From the NCBI GenBank assembly GCA_035771165.1, contig JAWNZC010000265.1, forward strand, positions 778,501 through 842,500: a stretch of 64,000 bases of DNA, given 5' to 3'. The translations under genes and the position numbers were made by a program. The notes beneath the pieces are model-generated. The model saw only the letters and a list, made by a program, of their open reading frames with translations. It did no database searches and had not been told where the DNA came from. The DNA comes from Paragorgia papillata. Lineage: Eukaryota > Cnidaria > Anthozoa > Scleralcyonacea > Coralliidae. Each line of letters starts with the position of its first letter. The first letter of the stretch is position 1. Positions 9,251-20,478 of the stretch are shown here, in pieces.

Positions 9251-10789
9251 TGCTGTTTAAATTCTTTCTACTCTAACGTGGGACTTCGAATTGAACCTCA
9301 GTGGCCAAGCAGCGATCAGAAAGGCTGGATTCGTCAGCCCTTGAGTGTATACAGCAAGATCATATCCCACGCTGCGAATCGGTCAAGATCGTCAAAAAAT
9401 GTGACCAATAAGAATACGAATATTTTTGGAATTAGCCAATCAGATAGCTTGTATACGAGCCCCTGATTCCTAAATCGGTCAGAACTCCCCACAGATCGGT
9501 CAAAATTGCTGATCTCCATGGAGATGAGCATATTGACCAATCAGATGGCTAGAATCTGACTCAGATCGGTCAAAACTCACGCGTAAGTCCGCTGTTCGTT
9601 GACTTGATAATATTACTTTACAGAAACTCAGCCGCATCATGAAATTTGATAACTGGACTACAATGGTGCCGCTGCTTGAAAATAGATAACTCATCATAAC
9701 TGGACTATCATTCGAATTTTAATTAATTAACTATTTAACTCCGCAACTTTTATGTTAGTCGCGTGACTGGTTTGACGACCCGTAGATCCGCCCCTGATGC
9801 GACACGATCGTGAATATATTAGTCGGCTTTTCATATCTCTAGCACTTTCTTTATTCTATTTGTAATTTATCTTGCAAACATTGCACGTTGCTTTTCTTGA
9901 AGCACTCGTACAATTCAAAATGCAGAAAAATAACGATATTAAATAGCAAGGCTTTCCCTGGGCATCTGATCTGACGGTCATAATTATTCGTGTACGTTTG
10001 AATTCTCTTTGGAAAACCCGCGAAAGCTTTACTTCCGGCAAAGCGCTGACGCATGTGCAAACAGATTCTCTGATTCTTGATCGCAGGCTCTAGGAACGCG
10101 ATTGGGGTCAACCCGAAACGCGATCTCATTTACCGAGCGTGACAAACTTTTCGTTTGTACTGTAGAATTATTATTAGTCAGACATCAACCAAATTCAAAG
10201 CGGGATGTTGTTCAACAAACTTCATCAAATAAATTGGCAAAACAGAAATAATAAAAACGTGCAACAATATTTCACTTAGACCTAATTTATCATACACGCC
10301 TATTTAACAAAATTTTTGAATTTATATAGATATTGGCTTTTCCAACGCCCTCATATCCATTCTCGTCCCAAGAGGTCACGATCCTTTTTGTCAGTGCCAA
10401 AAAATCGGGACCTTTTGGCGAGCCCAATTTCCAATTTCAAGTCGGAATTTAAGAAAATATTAGAAAAGCATGGAAACGACAGTATTCAAATACCAAAAAA
10501 AACTCTCACGGCACAGGAGAGAACCAACAACTCTACTCACATGAAGCTAAGTTGGTCACCCATCCGAGTACTAACCGCATACTACCTTTAGTTTTACTTT
10601 AGCATACTACTTTTAGTTTGATACCGAGTACTAACTTTCCACTAGAATGGAATATCGAAAAAGCCCGGACACGGTTTTTTAGCGCTTTGCATCACGACTA
10701 CCTGGAAAGAATGGAATAAAAAAATAAAAAATAAAATAGAAATAGTAAAACCACTTTAGTTAAAAGTTTGAGTTAAAGCTTATCAAATG
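9251..10789. other. No gene; dispersed-repeat sequence
   Basis: Contains repeated AGATCGGTCAAAA-type words at 9480-9580 and the right terminus at 9796. An ~80-bp block at 10500-10580 (CATGAAGCTAAGTTGGTCAC) is shared with 48330-48400. From ~10640 sequence resembles 36165-36260. No supported coding region. Confidence 0.5.
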
Positions 10790-11215
10790 GGATCACGACA
10801 TCCGTCCCATTTTCAAATTGGAACCATTCATGCTCACGGACTCAACGAACGTTTTTCTTTTATTTAACACTTCTGAAGCGAGTGTTTTTGTCTAGCATGA
10901 GCGGACATAAACATTGTTTTCATTTTTTATCCATTTTTTAATTCCCGCTCATCATTTTACACCCCCTCCTTTTTTTTTTGCTAATAGACGGTAAAAACAG
11001 CAAATGTCTTTCGCATCTCCTTATTGATTTGTTGTTGTTGTTTTCATCTGATTGGCTAATTTTTCGCATCTCATTATTGATTTATTGTTATTTTGATTTG
11101 ATTGGCTAATTTTTGTCACATGATTATCTTTCTGATATATGTTAGCTCGAAACGTTGGACTCGTGTGTTTCATGTTTTGGCAGTATATCCAACATTACTA
11201 CATTACTATATTTCT
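10790..11215 (+). mobile_element. Penelope-like element, 3'-terminal fragment
   Basis: The segment is closely similar to 57005-57320, which follows a recognisable Penelope-like RT/GIY-YIG remnant. Both contain the C-terminal coding words for GTIHPHGLNERFSF-like protein, then GCGGACATAAACATTG and GATTGGCTAATTTTTCGCATC. Downstream CTGATATATG...CTCGAAACGTTGG recalls the hammerhead-bearing end of these elements, but the first core is mutated (CTGATAT). Only the tail is present. Confidence 0.7.
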
Positions 11216-11225
11216 ATTTATGTTT

Positions 11226-11760
11226 CTTGACTTGCGAAGACCTTATATCAGCACAAATAACCGCTAAACATGCATTATTTATCATTCTAACATGAATTTA
11301 AAAAGCAATGAGAACTTCACTCCTACCAAAGTTGGTCGTTTTAAAACCCTATCGCCCGATAATTCTGCAAGCATCAATATATTTACTGTGCGCAAAGGCG
11401 TGTGGTTAAATGTACAAGTCGCCATGTTTTTCTGTACAGTCAATTAAAACGTCGGCAGTTCAGCAGCAGCAGTTCTGTACTTTTACATTACAGAACGACT
11501 TAATCAGGAAAAGTAGCAAAAAACACAACATACGGAGGAACGAAACTGTGTTAGAAAAGATTCAGCCACAATAAACATGGTGGTCAATTTACCTGTTGAT
11601 TCCTCTGCAACACTGTCGTCGTCGTCAACTGAACTGCAAACAAAAACAAACCAATTAATACCGTCAAATGTTGTCAAAGTTCACAAAGCGTTTTTACTGT
11701 AAATAATTTTATGAAGGTACTTCAATATGAATGTGTGTCAATTGTGTTGCGTTGGCTTGT
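11226..11760. repeat. Segmental duplicate, copy A (matches 36825-37350)
   Basis: About 530 bp match 36825-37350 in the same orientation, including a 41-nt exon-like island, the intronic flank AAGTTGGTCGTTTTAAAACC, and the first units of the pentamer array (GCGTTGGCTTGTGCTGTGC). The two loci therefore descend from one ancestral intron/exon segment, and the array was already present before duplication. Confidence 0.8.
11593..11633 (-). CDS. 41-nt exon candidate (acidic linker), copy A
   Basis: On the minus strand TTTGCAG precedes and GTAAATTG follows a 41-nt island. The frame that starts in phase 2 reads SVDDDDSVAEEST and ends in phase 1, which would splice in frame to the 60-nt linker exons. 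A second open frame (QLTTTTVLQRNQQ) also exists, so the reading is not settled. The paralogue at 37179-37219 keeps both splice sites and differs at two bases. It is probably part of the Death-domain gene whose exon lies 1.3 kb upstream. Confidence 0.45.
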
Positions 11761-12897
11761 GCTGTGCTGTCCAGTGTGGTGTGTTGCGTTGTGTTGGCTT
11801 GTGCTGTGCTGTCCGGTGTGTTGCGTTGGCTTGTGTTGTGTTGTGTTGTGTTGTGTTGTGTTGTGTTGTGTTGTGTTGTGTTGTGTTGTGTTGTGTTGTG
11901 TTGTGTTGTGTTGTGTTGTGTTGTGTTGTGTTGTGTTGTGTTGTGTTGTGTTGTGTTGTGTTGTGTTGTGTTGTGTTGTGTTGTGTTGTGTTGTGTTGTG
12001 TTGTGCTGTCTGGTGTGGTGTGGTGTGTTGCGTTGGTTTGTGCTGTGTTGTCCGGTGTGGTGTGTTGCGTTGGCTTGTGCTGTGCTGTACTGTCCAGTGT
12101 AGTGTAGTGGGTTGGCTTGTGTTGTGCTGTATTGTACTGCAGATGTAGCGTGGTGCGTTGGCTTGTACTGTACTGTACTGTACTGTACTGTACTGTACTG
12201 TACTGTACTGTACTGTACTGTACTGTACTGTACTGTACTGTACTGTACTGTACTGTACTGTACTGTACTGTACTGTACTGTACTGTACTGTACTGTACTG
12301 TACTGTACTGTACTGTACTGTACTGTACTGTACTGTACTGTACTGTACTGTACTGTACTGTACTGTACCGTACTGTACCGTACTGTCGATGTAGAGTGGT
12401 GCGTTGGCTTGTGCTGTGCTGAACTGTACTGCCGATGTAGAGTGGTGCGTTGGCTTGTGTTGTTCTGTACTGTCCAGTGTCGTGTGGTGTGTTGGCTAAT
12501 TGTGCTGTGCTGTACTGTCCGGTGTAATGTGGTGCGTTGGCTTGTGCTGTGCTGTGCTGTACGTACTGTACTGGCCAGTGTGGCGTGGTGCATTGACTTG
12601 TGTTGTGTTGTGCTGTGTTGTGTTGTGCCGTGTTGTGTTGTGCCGTGTTGTGCCGTGTTGTGTTGTGCCGTGTTGTGCCGTGTTGTGTTGTGTTGTGTTG
12701 TGTTGTGTTGTGTTGTGTTGTGTTGTGTTGTGTTGTGTTGTGTTGTGTTGTGTTGTGTTGTGTTGTGTTGTGTTGTGTTGTGTTGTGCCGTGTTGTGTTG
12801 TGTTGTGTTGTGTTGTGTTGTGTTGTGTTGTGTTGTGTTGTGTTGTGTTGTGTTGTGTTGTGTTGTGCCGTGCCGTGCCGTGTCGTGTGCTGTTGTG
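11749..12897. repeat. Composite pentanucleotide microsatellite (TTGTG)n / (TACTG)n
   Basis: Three blocks: (TTGTG)n at about 11832-12005, (TACTG)n at about 12163-12370, and (TTGTG)n with CCGTG variants at about 12599-12880. They are joined by divergent units such as GCGTTGGCTTGTGCTG. Because the unit is five bases and has no stop in most frames, both strands show long artificial open frames. The array lies between the 41-nt exon and the Death-domain exon, so it is probably intronic. Confidence 0.95.
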
Positions 12898-12900
12898 AAC

Positions 12901-13227
12901 CCTCTAGTAGTAGTTCTCTCATTCGAGCTATTACTAACATTTCTTCTAAAATGTCAATGACATAATTTCTCTTAATCTTCTGCAACATTTTCTTAAAATT
13001 TTCCACAGTGCTTTCTTGTCCAAACTGCCAGTCATTCAAGAGAACTTCAGTCGGATTATCGAATTTCTCAAATTCTTCTATTTCTCCAGTCTCGTACTTC
13101 ATCTTGGCAGCAAGACCACGGAAGTCCTTCTTCAGAACTGTTTTGACGTTAAGTTTCTGGCAGATTAAATCTCTTGTCTTGCTATCAAGATCCAGAACAA
13201 GAATTGATTTCTTACTTGTAACTTCAT
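12901..13227 (-). CDS. Death-domain exon (phase-1 start)
   Basis: The acceptor TTTACTTTAG opens a phase-1 exon. Its product includes SKTRDLICQKLNV, then DFRGLAAKMKYETGEIEEF, the tryptophan block VLLNDWQFGQES, and TVENFKKMLQKIKRNYVIDI. This is a complete six-helix Death domain, an adaptor fold that assembles immune and apoptotic signalling complexes in the cytosol. The 3' end is uncertain: GTTCAC after 12901 gives a phase-1 end, and GTAATA after 12935 gives phase 0. Without splicing the frame runs on for almost 390 codons through the pentamer array. Its relatives are the exons at 59244-59528 and 60121-60309. Confidence 0.75.
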
Positions 13228-13289
13228 CTAAAGTAAACAAGTAAACAAGTAATATGTTTCAAGAAAAAGCTAGAGGTATATCCAGCACA

Positions 13290-13470
13290 CTTTGATTTTT
13301 AAAAAAAATAAAATTAAAATATCAATCTAAACTAGTAATACATGTTAAAAAGATAAGTCTTGAATATACTAGGGAATCTAAACTTCTTATGTCTTCAGGC
13401 AGAGAGTTCCACAACTTTGGTGCAGCAACAGAGAAAGACCTATCACCATAGGATTTCATATTAGACTTAG
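13290..13470 (-). mobile_element. LINE ORF2 C-terminal fragment
   Basis: The minus strand encodes SYGDRSFSVAAPKLWNSLPE followed by DIRSLDSL, the highly conserved C-terminal block of CR1/L2-type ORF2 proteins, then a stop and an A/T-rich tail toward 13290. Only this tail piece survives. It sits immediately upstream (in gene sense) of the Death-domain exon. Confidence 0.75.
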
Positions 13471-14240
13471 GAATTTATTGTTAGTAGCAATGTAGGCACC
13501 CAGACTGTGAATGTATAAACACACAAGTTCCTCATGTTTTTTACCTCTTTCAATAGTAAGGAAGAGTCTGGGACCGAGTAGTTTTACATCCGGGTTTGCA
13601 ATTTTTGCCACCAAAAAATCCAAGATGGCGGCCTTCAATTGGTTACCCAATTTAAACCCCAATGCCCCAACCTCGTCCCCAGGGCCATTTGTGGGGGCTG
13701 GGCCAAGATGGCGGCCAAAAACAAAATGGCGGGAACAAATGGCCCTGGTACAGGCTGCAAAAAAATGCGCCATATTTTGACACATTTTGACTCGGACCCA
13801 GGCTTCACTAACTTTATCGCGCCTAGTCAGGCTCAATTTCTTCTGAATATTTAGTTCAGCTTGACTGACCCAAACTGAAAACAATCAAAACATTCATTTC
13901 CAAATACATTGTCGAATTATTAAAATAAATACACTTTTAATAAATATCTGTAAATGCTTATTATTTATCATTTGCTTCACCGTTGTACCAAATTCGCAAG
14001 AAACTGGATTGCCGTTGTCTGGCCGGGCCGCTTTGTTTTCGTGAGTTTTCGGTTGATTCAATTCAACGTTTTGAAAAACATTTAGGCTTCGTTTAGTCGA
14101 GAATTCTTGTTTGAAAAATGCCTGCTTCTCAATGACCAAACACGTAAATTCTGCCCTGTGGTGTACTTTCCTTTCGCAGCCAAAATACTTTTTGACTTTG
14201 TTCACCACGTTTTTCGTCGCTCGATTTAGAAAACATTCTG
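13471..14240. other. No supported gene
   Basis: A 142-codon minus-strand frame (13456-13884) exists but has no motif and overlaps the LINE fragment. The words CAAGATGGCGGCC occur twice (13622 and 13705), typical of CpG-rich repeat sequence. Nothing further is supported. Confidence 0.5.
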
Positions 14241-14315
14241 AATTGCCGTTAGCTCAGTGGCCAGAGCACTGCACTAGCATCGCAGGGTCGCGGGTTCAAT
14301 TACTACCCGGAAGGT
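14241..14315 (+). repeat. tRNA-derived SINE head
   Basis: TAGCTCAGTGG (14250-14260) is a good RNA polymerase III A box. About 35 bp further, GGGTTCAATTACTAC is a weakened B box. The cloverleaf is not restorable by eye, and flanks are repeat sequence, so this is a SINE promoter relic rather than a working tRNA gene. Confidence 0.55.
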
Positions 14316-14399
14316 CTTGATGTTACATTTTTCGGAACTGCTCCCGGTTTGGTCTTAAAATGTATATATTCTACACTCGAAGTTTTCATTGATCAAAAT

Positions 14400-15330
14400 T
14401 ACCTAATAGAGGGATCGTAGCCTCCCCCGCAGACGTTTTCAGGAGACGCCTTTACGTCCCCACAAACGCTTGCTTGTCGGAGAACAATATTATGTTCCCT
14501 TTGTGTACCGCGAACCAATCAAATCAAAACGGTACTGTGTCAAATATAGATCAGCCAGCCACAAGGCCCGGGCGTGGAAAAATAACTTGCCGGAAAGTGT
14601 GACAATAACCGTCTATTATGTATAGGTTAGTTACCTCAAAACTACGTCAGTTATTTACCTCGGCGCGAACTAATCTACTTTAGTTCAAGATCACAGAGGT
14701 TGCCTAACAAAACTGAGATACTGAGTTCGTTATCACAGAGGTTGTCTAAGAAAACACCAATTAGGCAACTATCACAATTAACTTGATTTATGTGTGGTTG
14801 GGAGTAATTATTATAAATAAAAAACCTGGTACATCAAAGAAACCCAAGGTGATCATGAACTAATAGTATTTATTCCTCTATTCGTGAAAATTTTAAAACA
14901 ATTCACCTGGTTTTCGTTGATGCATGCTTTACTCGAAAGTTTAACTCATCAAAGTTTAATTCATTGAAATGTATTCCTTATTAGCTTGTTTTGCGGCTTG
15001 GCGACAGTAGACTGTCTACCCGTAACAAATAAAATTGTCTGGCGTTAGCAAAGAGTATTAAAAATAACCTGGCGTAAATAAATTCGTCTAACTCGAACGA
15101 CAACAACGCAACGTAAAGTGTTAATTCATCACAGTGTGGATGAACCGTTCATGTGTCGCTTGTCGAGACGTCTCTGACGGCACGGCCGAATAAAAATCTT
15201 CTGGCATAGCCGCTCTAGGTAAAATAATAGAGTTGTCTATAACGACAACGCGACGTAACGAGTTATCAACGATTGCAGAGATACGCCAGTTTCCAGATAT
15301 TAGAAGTCTGAGTGATGATAAAATGATTGG
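14400..15330. repeat. Dispersed repeat block, copy A (matches 34750-35310)
   Basis: Several segments align with 34750-35310 in the same order: TGTTCCCTTTG.GTACC.CGAACCAAT, then AATTCATTGAAATG.ATTCCTTA, AAATTGTCTGGCGTTAGC, GAGACGTCTCTGAC.GCACGGCC and GACAACGCGACGTAACGA. The family word TCTGGCGTTAGCC also occurs in the 116-bp tandem repeat at 51596-51885. No protein is encoded. Confidence 0.7.
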
Positions 15331-16050
15331 AAAGAAATTTGGGACTCAAGGCACAGCAAGGTCACTCACTGAGCTGTCTAAGCAAGGTGAAGGTCAGCTT
15401 TCCAGATTTCGGAAAGTTGCAGCTGATTGGTCCATCACTTGGAACACAATGTTGTGCTCCGACTGCGGGGGAGGCTAGAGGGATCGTGGAAAAATCGTTC
15501 ATTCAATAAAAAATTATACAAGCTTTAATTTGATGGGGGTTAAGGTATCTTCGACGTGATAATGGCCTTACGAAATACGAGGGCAACTTCAACGACGACG
15601 TCTTTTAAACAAAAGAATTCTAGCTGAAAAACAAAGAGAGTGAATAATTTTTCTTCCTTAGAGTAATCTCAACACCGTCCTTTTGTTCTTTATACAACGC
15701 CACTTAGAGCATTTTCACGTCTTCAGGACGACGTCAACTCGCCAAAAATTAGAGCTGTTGATACGGACACTACAATCATTTTAACAATACTGGGGCGTTT
15801 TGAAAGTCATTAAACTAGCTTCAAATATCAAATATAATAGTCAGTCAGCCGTGACTTTATTTAATTATAAAATTTGTGTTGCTTTTTAACCGCCGTCGTT
15901 CACCTAGCATCATAAGGTCTGTAATGAGGACGCATTATGTCGTTTAGACAGGAGACACCCCTGAAGGTATTAAGACATTCCTTCTCTAACCTTTATGCTC
16001 TCTTGCTAACACATATTACCACTAGTTATCTGTCGATTTTTCACTTTTCG

Positions 16051-16142
16051 TCAAAATGTCTGCAACAATGTCAATATCAACATGTTACTAAATTTCAAAG
16101 CAGCAGAGTCAGGGTCACTTTGAAATGCAGTTAGTGACCTAT
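16051..16142 (-). CDS. Exon candidate, second of a pair (unit 1)
   Basis: After the acceptor AATTACAG a phase-1 frame reads RSLTAFQSDPDSAALKFSNM and ends with a TGA at 16051. An alternative donor TTTA/GTAACA would end it in phase 1. The unit-2 copy near 17160-17243 keeps most of the sequence but has lost the AG acceptor (ACAT), so that copy is broken. No family is recognised. Confidence 0.4.
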
Positions 16143-16168
16143 CTGTAATTATTAATATCTAGTATTAC

Positions 16169-16234
16169 CTTGTTTTCCCTGCAACTTTGTCCTTATAAAT
16201 TTAGCAACATCACAATACTCGCCACCTTCTCTCT
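16169..16234 (-). CDS. 66-nt exon candidate, phase 1-1 (unit 1)
   Basis: GTGCTTTTTAG precedes and GTAATACT follows a 66-nt island that encodes REGGEYCDVAKFIRTKLQGK in phase 1 and ends in phase 1. It would join in frame to the next exon at 16142. The copy in the second tandem unit (17273-17335) is three bases shorter and stays in frame. Indels in multiples of three with kept splice sites suggest coding selection. The protein family is unknown to me. Confidence 0.5.
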
Positions 16235-17272
16235 CTAAAAAGCACAACAATATTGATGTCAATGCAAATCAAATGTTTAAATTACATGTAATTAACAACT
16301 ACATTTCCAACACAGCCAGGTGAAGAATCAGACATATTTTAAAGCTAGTAGTATAGGGAAGAGGGGTTCTTGCGCGATATGACGTCACCATTTTTAGCCT
16401 TAAAACGCTTAGCAACGTTCAACGAAGCAATATGAATATATTAAGACACTTAGAACCTAAATATTCAAACAGATCGAACTAAGTCATCACAGAATTATTG
16501 CTAAGTTAACCCATAGTTAATAGAACATGTACATGATGTGCTACAGAATAAAGAACTGAGGTTGTGCTCCGACAGCGGGGGAGGCTAGAGGGATCGTGGA
16601 AAGATCGTTCATTCAATAAAACCGAAAATTACACAAGTTTTAATTTGAGGGGGGTTAAGGTATCTTCGACCTTACGAAATACGATGGCAACTTCAACGAC
16701 GACGTTTTTTAAACAAAAGAATTCTAGTTGAAAAACAAAGAGAATGAATAATTTTTCTTCCCTAGAGTAATCTCAACAGCGTCCTTGTTTTTTATACAAT
16801 GCCACTTAGACATGCATTTTCACGTCTTCAGGACGACGTCAACTCACCAAAAGATGAGAGCTGTTGCTTGAGATTGACTTCAATACGGACACTACAATCA
16901 TTTTAGCAATACAGGGGCGTTTTGAAAGTCATTAAACTAGCTTCAAATATAATAGTCAGTCAGCCATGACTTTATTTAATTATAAAATTTGTGTTGCTTT
17001 TCAACCGCCGTCGTCCACCTAGCATCGTAAAGTCTGTAATGAGGACGCACTATGTCGTTTAGACAGGAGACACCCCTGAAGGTATTAAGACATTCCTTCT
17101 CCAACCTTTATCCACATATTACCACTAGTTATCTGTCGATTTTTCACTTTTCGTCAAAATGTTTGACAACAATGTCAATATCAAGATGTTACTAAATTTC
17201 AAAGCAGCAGAGTCAGGGTGACTTTGAAATGCAGTTAGTGACATATATGTAATTATTAGTATCTAGTATTAC

Positions 17273-17335
17273 CTTGTCTTTCCTGCAACTTTGTCCTTAG
17301 ATACTTAGCAAGATCACAATCCTTGCCATAATACT
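17273..17335 (-). CDS. 63-nt exon candidate, phase 1-1 (unit 2 paralogue)
   Basis: CTTTTCAG precedes and GTAATACT follows. The product reads YYGKDCDLAKYLRTKLQERQ, aligned to the unit-1 exon with a conserved C-D-x-A-K-x-x-R-T-K-L-Q core and one residue fewer. Its downstream partner exon has lost its acceptor, so this copy may be a pseudo-exon. A still more decayed relative is seen at about 63655-63745. Confidence 0.45.
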
Positions 17336-17989
17336 CTGAAAAGCACAACAATATTGATGTCAATGCAAATCAAACGTTTAAATTACATGTAATTAACAAA
17401 TAGATTTCCAACACAGCCAGGTGAAGAATCAGACATATTTTAAAGCTAGTAGTATAGGAAAGAGAAAATACAATACCGTGAAATTGCACAAATTTCCATA
17501 AACTTGAACAAAAACATAGAACAATCACTTTGGACGGGTTTGCAAACCATGTAACGCTAGTAGAATAGGGAAGAGGGGTTCCATTTTTAGCCTTAAAACG
17601 CTTAGCAACGTTCAACGAAGCAATATGAATATATTAAGACACTTAGAACCTAAATATTCAAACAGATCGAACTAAGTCATCATAGAATTATTGCTAAGTT
17701 AACCCATAGTTAATAGAACATATACATGGTTTGGAAGCTCTATTGTCTTTCAACATGAAGCATGGTCATTTTGAACTGACAATGGAGTTCCTTATATGGA
17801 AGTAAATTCTATGGACACGTGACGATGAAGCACCACAACACGTGACGATAAAGCAACTCACTAATTAAACCCGAGCGTTCCTATTGGATGACTGCTTCAT
17901 TATACAGAAAATACAATACCGTGAAATTGCACAAATTTCCATCAACTTGAACAAAAACATAGAACAATCACTTTGGACGAGTTTCCAAA

Positions 17990-18244
17990 TGTGGTTAAAA
18001 ATATTTAGGCAAAGTTAACTGCAGATGTAGTTAGCCAGCGGTCTTCTCCTTCATAGTTCTTGGGGAGTCCCAAGTTCGTAAGACGTCGAAGGGCTCGCAC
18101 GAGTGTCACCTACGCTTGCAGGCACGTCGCTACAGCATTGGCACATTGCTGCTGCTCGTTGGTCGCTCTTGCTTGCTAGTTACTAGCATTGCTTAAAAGT
18201 TATTGCTATACAGCTTTGCAGCTGTGGATTGCTTGCTTGTTTCA
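17990..18244 (+). repeat. DIRS-type element, A1 terminal repeat
   Basis: These 255 bp, starting TGTGGTTAAAAATATTTAGG and ending GCTTGCTTGTTTCA, match A2 at 23466-23717 with only a few changes. The high identity of the two copies points to fairly recent mobility. Confidence 0.9.
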
Positions 18245-18260
18245 TTGCAACTGTCAGACG

Positions 18261-19546
18261 ATGTCAAGACAAACGCGCAACAGCCGAGATAGTAGCGCTC
18301 CTTTGCCAAGCACTGCCAGCTCCAGTCGTGTGACGTTCCGCTCTGAAAGCCAGTCGACGTCTCCCTCTGACATCGGTTCTACTTCGCACGCTGTTTCATC
18401 AGCGCCGGCTACGCTTACCCAGTCGTGACTGCTCTACAAGGCACGTTAACGTCACTAGTAGATGCTGCTATAGCTTCGCGATTTCCAACGCCTCCGAGTC
18501 CTCTTTTGCCTACAACCTCGACTCAGCCTATCCCCGTGGAACTGCCTAGTCATTCGACATCCTATGGCCTGTCCGTGACAGATGCTGCTGAGAACCCAAA
18601 ACGCACTACCATCGACGACCCTCATGATGGAAAATCTTGGCCAAGGAAACACCTCCATTCATCCAGTGTCTGGTCTTTCGGCAACAGCCTATCCGCCTCC
18701 TCGAGGTAGGCCCGTTCCTTCGTTCATTAATACTTTTTCCACTCCTCTTGTTGTTTCGCGCTCGTCTGAGTCAATTGCAAGCACAGCTAATCTTCCTAGT
18801 GTCTTGGCGTCATGTTCTTTGCCGACGAACGTAATAACACCAGCCGTTTGCAACCAGACACAGGTTTCACTGCCTTTTGTTATTGGCCCCGGTTATGCTC
18901 CTGTCCCAGTTAAGACAGTTGCCATGATAGTTTCGGGCAAGTTCGTCAACCTATGTGACCTTCTTCTCGAGAACGCCACACCAGACGATGACGAACCACA
19001 GTTAATGTTAGACGGTCGCTTGATTTTAACTGGTTCAATAAAGAAACCGCGCCGCGAAATTTTGGATATCGTTTCGTGTAGAAGCCTTCACTATCTTCAC
19101 AATGGTGTTGACTTCCCATTTCCCGCTTCGTTGGAAAGATTTGTCGGCATACAAATTATTGATTTTACGCACCTTTCGCCAATTTCAAAGCAAAGCTTGG
19201 CTACGTTACGATAAAGCCTTTCGACAGCATGCGGCCGCAACCAATCTCGTTGATTGGTCACATATCAACGTGCAGTTGTTCAACTTTCACACTGCAGGTG
19301 CATGCTAATGTTCGTAGCTCGGACAACCGACCAACGAATACACCATCAACTGGTGTTGAAGCTCAAGGAAACACTGGCGCAACAGTTATTTGTACTTCGT
19401 GGAATAGAGGCCAGTGTGTTGCCCCGTCGAGCCAGTGCCGCTTTAAGCATGTGTGTTCTCGATGCTCAGCACAACATCGAGAGGTAGCTTGCATGGCTTG
19501 GTCTAAACGGGATAGGTCTCCCGAACTTAAGCGCAAGAAACGTTAA
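18261..19546 (+). pseudogene. Gag-like ORF of the DIRS-type element, frameshifted, with CCCH zinc motif
   Basis: It starts at ATG 18261 (MSRQTRNSRDSS) and shifts frame near 18425, 18600, 19120 and 19240. Recognisable pieces in order: a Ser/Pro/Thr-rich N-terminus, the core FVIGPGYAPVPVK with LCDLLLEN and MLDGRLILTG (18880-19040), a helical segment YKLLILRTFRQFQSKAWLRY in another frame, and a C-terminal zinc block C-x2-WNRGQC-x7-C-x-FKHVCSRC-x3-H-x5-C ending in basic residues. Gag packages element RNA. Four frame changes make this copy non-functional. Confidence 0.75.
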
Positions 19547-20478
19547 CTATACTTGAACTACATGCTTGTATTAACTGCTAGTTATTGTTGTATTAGTTAT
19601 TTGTAGCCTTAGCATTCACCTTACGTTTTTATATTATGGATCTATTGGTGTGACCTGCATGACAGTTCTTAGCATACCCTTGCGATGGTTGCCGGGTTTT
19701 TTTTGTTTGTTTTGTCGTTATTCTAGTTAGTGGCATGCTACATTCTTGTTCGTTATTATAGTACTATATCCTGATTATTAATCAAAACAAACTAATTAAA
19801 GTTGACTCGTCTGAATTTATTTCCTTCCTACTCGCGTGTGGGTTATTCGCTCATCGGTTGCGGCTTTCCCGTTAACGGTAGTACCTGCTCTTTTCGTTAT
19901 CACGGGATATTCTTTGTTGCCTCTCGTTATCATACTGCCTTTTCCATGCATGTTAGTTGTTCGCTATGGGGGGTTATTGGCTCGAGATATTCGTAAGTTA
20001 AGGAATACGGTCGTATTTAATGATATACAACTGAGACAGAGGCTTGAATGTAATGAATTGTGGCAAAAGGAGATAGCGAGGCATCATTTTCATTGCCTCA
20101 AGGAGGAATTTGTTTTGATAAGGGGCTTATCTTTTTTGCCAGGTGTGTTATGCACTTTAATTATCTGGCTTGGCATCTGACCTTGTTCACATGCCACAGG
20201 AACTCCAATTAATGATCGCTTTTCGGCAGGAGATACTTATCTCTTACTCCCTCGCATTAACCAAAAAATTATTAATAAATTTCAAAAATAACTCGAATTG
20301 CTGTTTGCCTCACTTTTCGACCGGATTGCCCCCCCCTGGTAAACAACTCCTTTTTTGGGAGAAACCATGTTTTAGAACGTCGCAGAAAACGTTCGCCAGA
20401 CAGCCATGCGCCAGAGCGTGCGTATTAAATTCTGCTGACTAAGCTTAGTCTGATTGTATTCCAGGGTCGCTGCCATCA
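19547..20478 (+). other. Spacer between Gag and RT, with one hydrophobic small ORF
   Basis: About 900 bp without recognisable enzyme domains. A 114-codon frame at 19836-20180 contains two hydrophobic stretches (LTVVPALFVITGYSLLPLVI and LPFPCMLVVRYGGLLA) followed by a charged segment. It could encode a small membrane protein, but there is no homology that I can name and the region is AT-rich. The last 300 bp lead into the RT frame. Confidence 0.35.

Larger units (their letters stand above)
5311..9796. mobile_element. Composite element bounded by inverted CAGGGGCGGATC termini
   Basis: CAGGGGCGGATC at 5311-5322 is mirrored by GATCCGCCCCTG at 9785-9796, and both are flanked by ATGC on their outer sides (5307-5310 and 9797-9800). 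Termini starting CAGGGGCGG recall hAT-like elements, but those make 8-bp duplications and only 4 bp match here. No transposase frame was found. The interior has been filled by a foldback element and a LINE. Either this is one old transposon with nested insertions, or two unrelated termini happen to face each other. Confidence 0.5.
15453..17745. repeat. Tandem duplication of a ~1.1-kb unit
   Basis: The segment starting TTGTGCTCCGACTGCGGGGG (15454) is repeated from about 16561 with a few per cent divergence, and the shared sequence runs to about 17740. Each unit carries the same exon-like pair on the minus strand and ends with AGGGAAGAGGGGTTC and GTTAACCCATAGTTAATAG. The second unit has an extra ~120 bp (17455-17560) that is repeated again at 17886-17989, next to the DIRS-type element. 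Confidence 0.85.

Noticed and set aside
11709..13240. Long open frames on both strands, up to 500 codons
   Set aside because: They are products of a five-base repeat without stops. Amino-acid content is simple HNTTQ or VLCC repetition and both strands are open at once. Only the Death-domain part of the minus-strand frame is kept.
13456..13884. 142-codon minus-strand ORF
   Set aside because: Overlaps a LINE fragment, has no motif, and the middle is CpG-rich repeat sequence.
14241..14315. Functional tRNA gene
   Set aside because: Good A box but defective B box and no foldable cloverleaf. Treated as a SINE head.
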